Of a DNA stretch of 64,000 bases, positions 63,736 through 64,000 are shown piece by piece (position 1 is the stretch's first letter; every line of letters starts with the position of its first letter). A model generated the notes under the pieces. It searched no databases and was not told where the DNA came from. It was given only the letters and a program-made list of their open reading frames with translations. Made by a program: the position numbers and the translations under genes. This DNA is from Hermatobates lingyangjiaoensis. Its lineage: Eukaryota > Arthropoda > Insecta > Hemiptera > Hermatobatidae. The DNA is taken from positions 2,474,947-2,538,946 of the forward strand of contig JAPFBL010000001.1 in the NCBI GenBank assembly GCA_026182355.1. Reading direction: 5' to 3'.

Positions 63736-64000
63736 TCTTTATTAAATTATATATATATAGTAATATTAAATCAGTAAACAGGAAACGATCCAAAGAAAAC
63801 GTTTCACAGTAAACTACAGATACAGAACAATTACAAACACTTCCTTCCTATTTTTGGTTGAACTGTCACAAATTTGAGATAGGGACACCAGTGCACTGCA
63901 ACGACCAAATATATATATATATATATATATAGTAACTTGAGTAGCACGTTCAGATGATCTGTTGTTTCCCTTTATTGGGTTAATTTTTATTTTAAATTTA
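63736..64000. other. AT-rich sequence with TA tract
   Basis: A (TA)n tract lies at 63909-63931; nothing else is recognised. Confidence 0.6.

Noticed and set aside
1..64000. CRISPR array, bacterial operon or phage content
   Set aside because: Repeats are dispersed and palindromic rather than regularly spaced, and composition and element types are eukaryotic.

Overview
The window is AT-rich eukaryotic DNA, most likely from an arthropod. Remnants of Penelope-like elements (PLEs), a Jockey-type LINE, a mariner transposase, Helitrons and possible tRNA-derived SINEs sit in long intergenic sequence. The Jockey-type remnant is the main reason to favour an arthropod. A chelicerate such as a horseshoe crab would fit the AT content and repeat style, but that is a guess. 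I recognise no complete host protein-coding gene, so the window reads as a gene desert or a very large intron. The best host-exon candidate is an open stretch of about 67 codons behind an acceptor-like sequence near 62.6-62.8 kb (minus strand).

Mobile elements dominate. (1) PLE material is spread from end to end: a GIY-YIG endonuclease fragment with a one-base frameshift (43.5-44.1 kb) and a second copy of its 3' tail (63.5-63.7 kb); a second endonuclease-like fragment (18.1 kb); amino-terminal fragments with a G-L-L-P motif, often folded into inverted repeats (4.4-6.5 kb, 17.5-17.7 kb); and many short modules bounded by (TA)n tracts. (2) One palindromic family, called family A here, has 13 copies or fragments. 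(3) Helitrons lie at 1.05-1.63, 11.18-11.72, 30.1-31.0 and 54.7-55.35 kb; the 11.2 kb copy carries the end of a helicase gene and has good termini. (4) LINE fragments lie at 16.3 and 23.4-23.9 kb, and a mariner remnant at 28.9-29.3 kb. (5) Foldback elements without coding capacity lie at 40.2, 49.0, 52.3, 56.5 and 57.3 kb.

Several unrelated repeat modules share one layout: CTGANGA, one extra base, a short perfect hairpin, then GAAA. This resembles the core of the minimal hammerhead ribozymes described for PLEs and is the most interesting recurring signal here.

Between the repeats lie islands of balanced base composition, 150-550 bp long, with no convincing reading frame but with dense transcription-factor-like motifs (about 7.4, 12.7, 14.5, 20.7, 26.1, 28.3, 36.3, 47.3, 50.7, 51.8, 53.4, 55.6 and 61.1 kb). 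They look like conserved non-coding elements or enhancers of a nearby developmental gene. The island at 12.7 kb has a promoter-like set of CRE, CCAAT, E2F and ETS motifs. These calls are inference from composition and motifs and need cross-species alignment.
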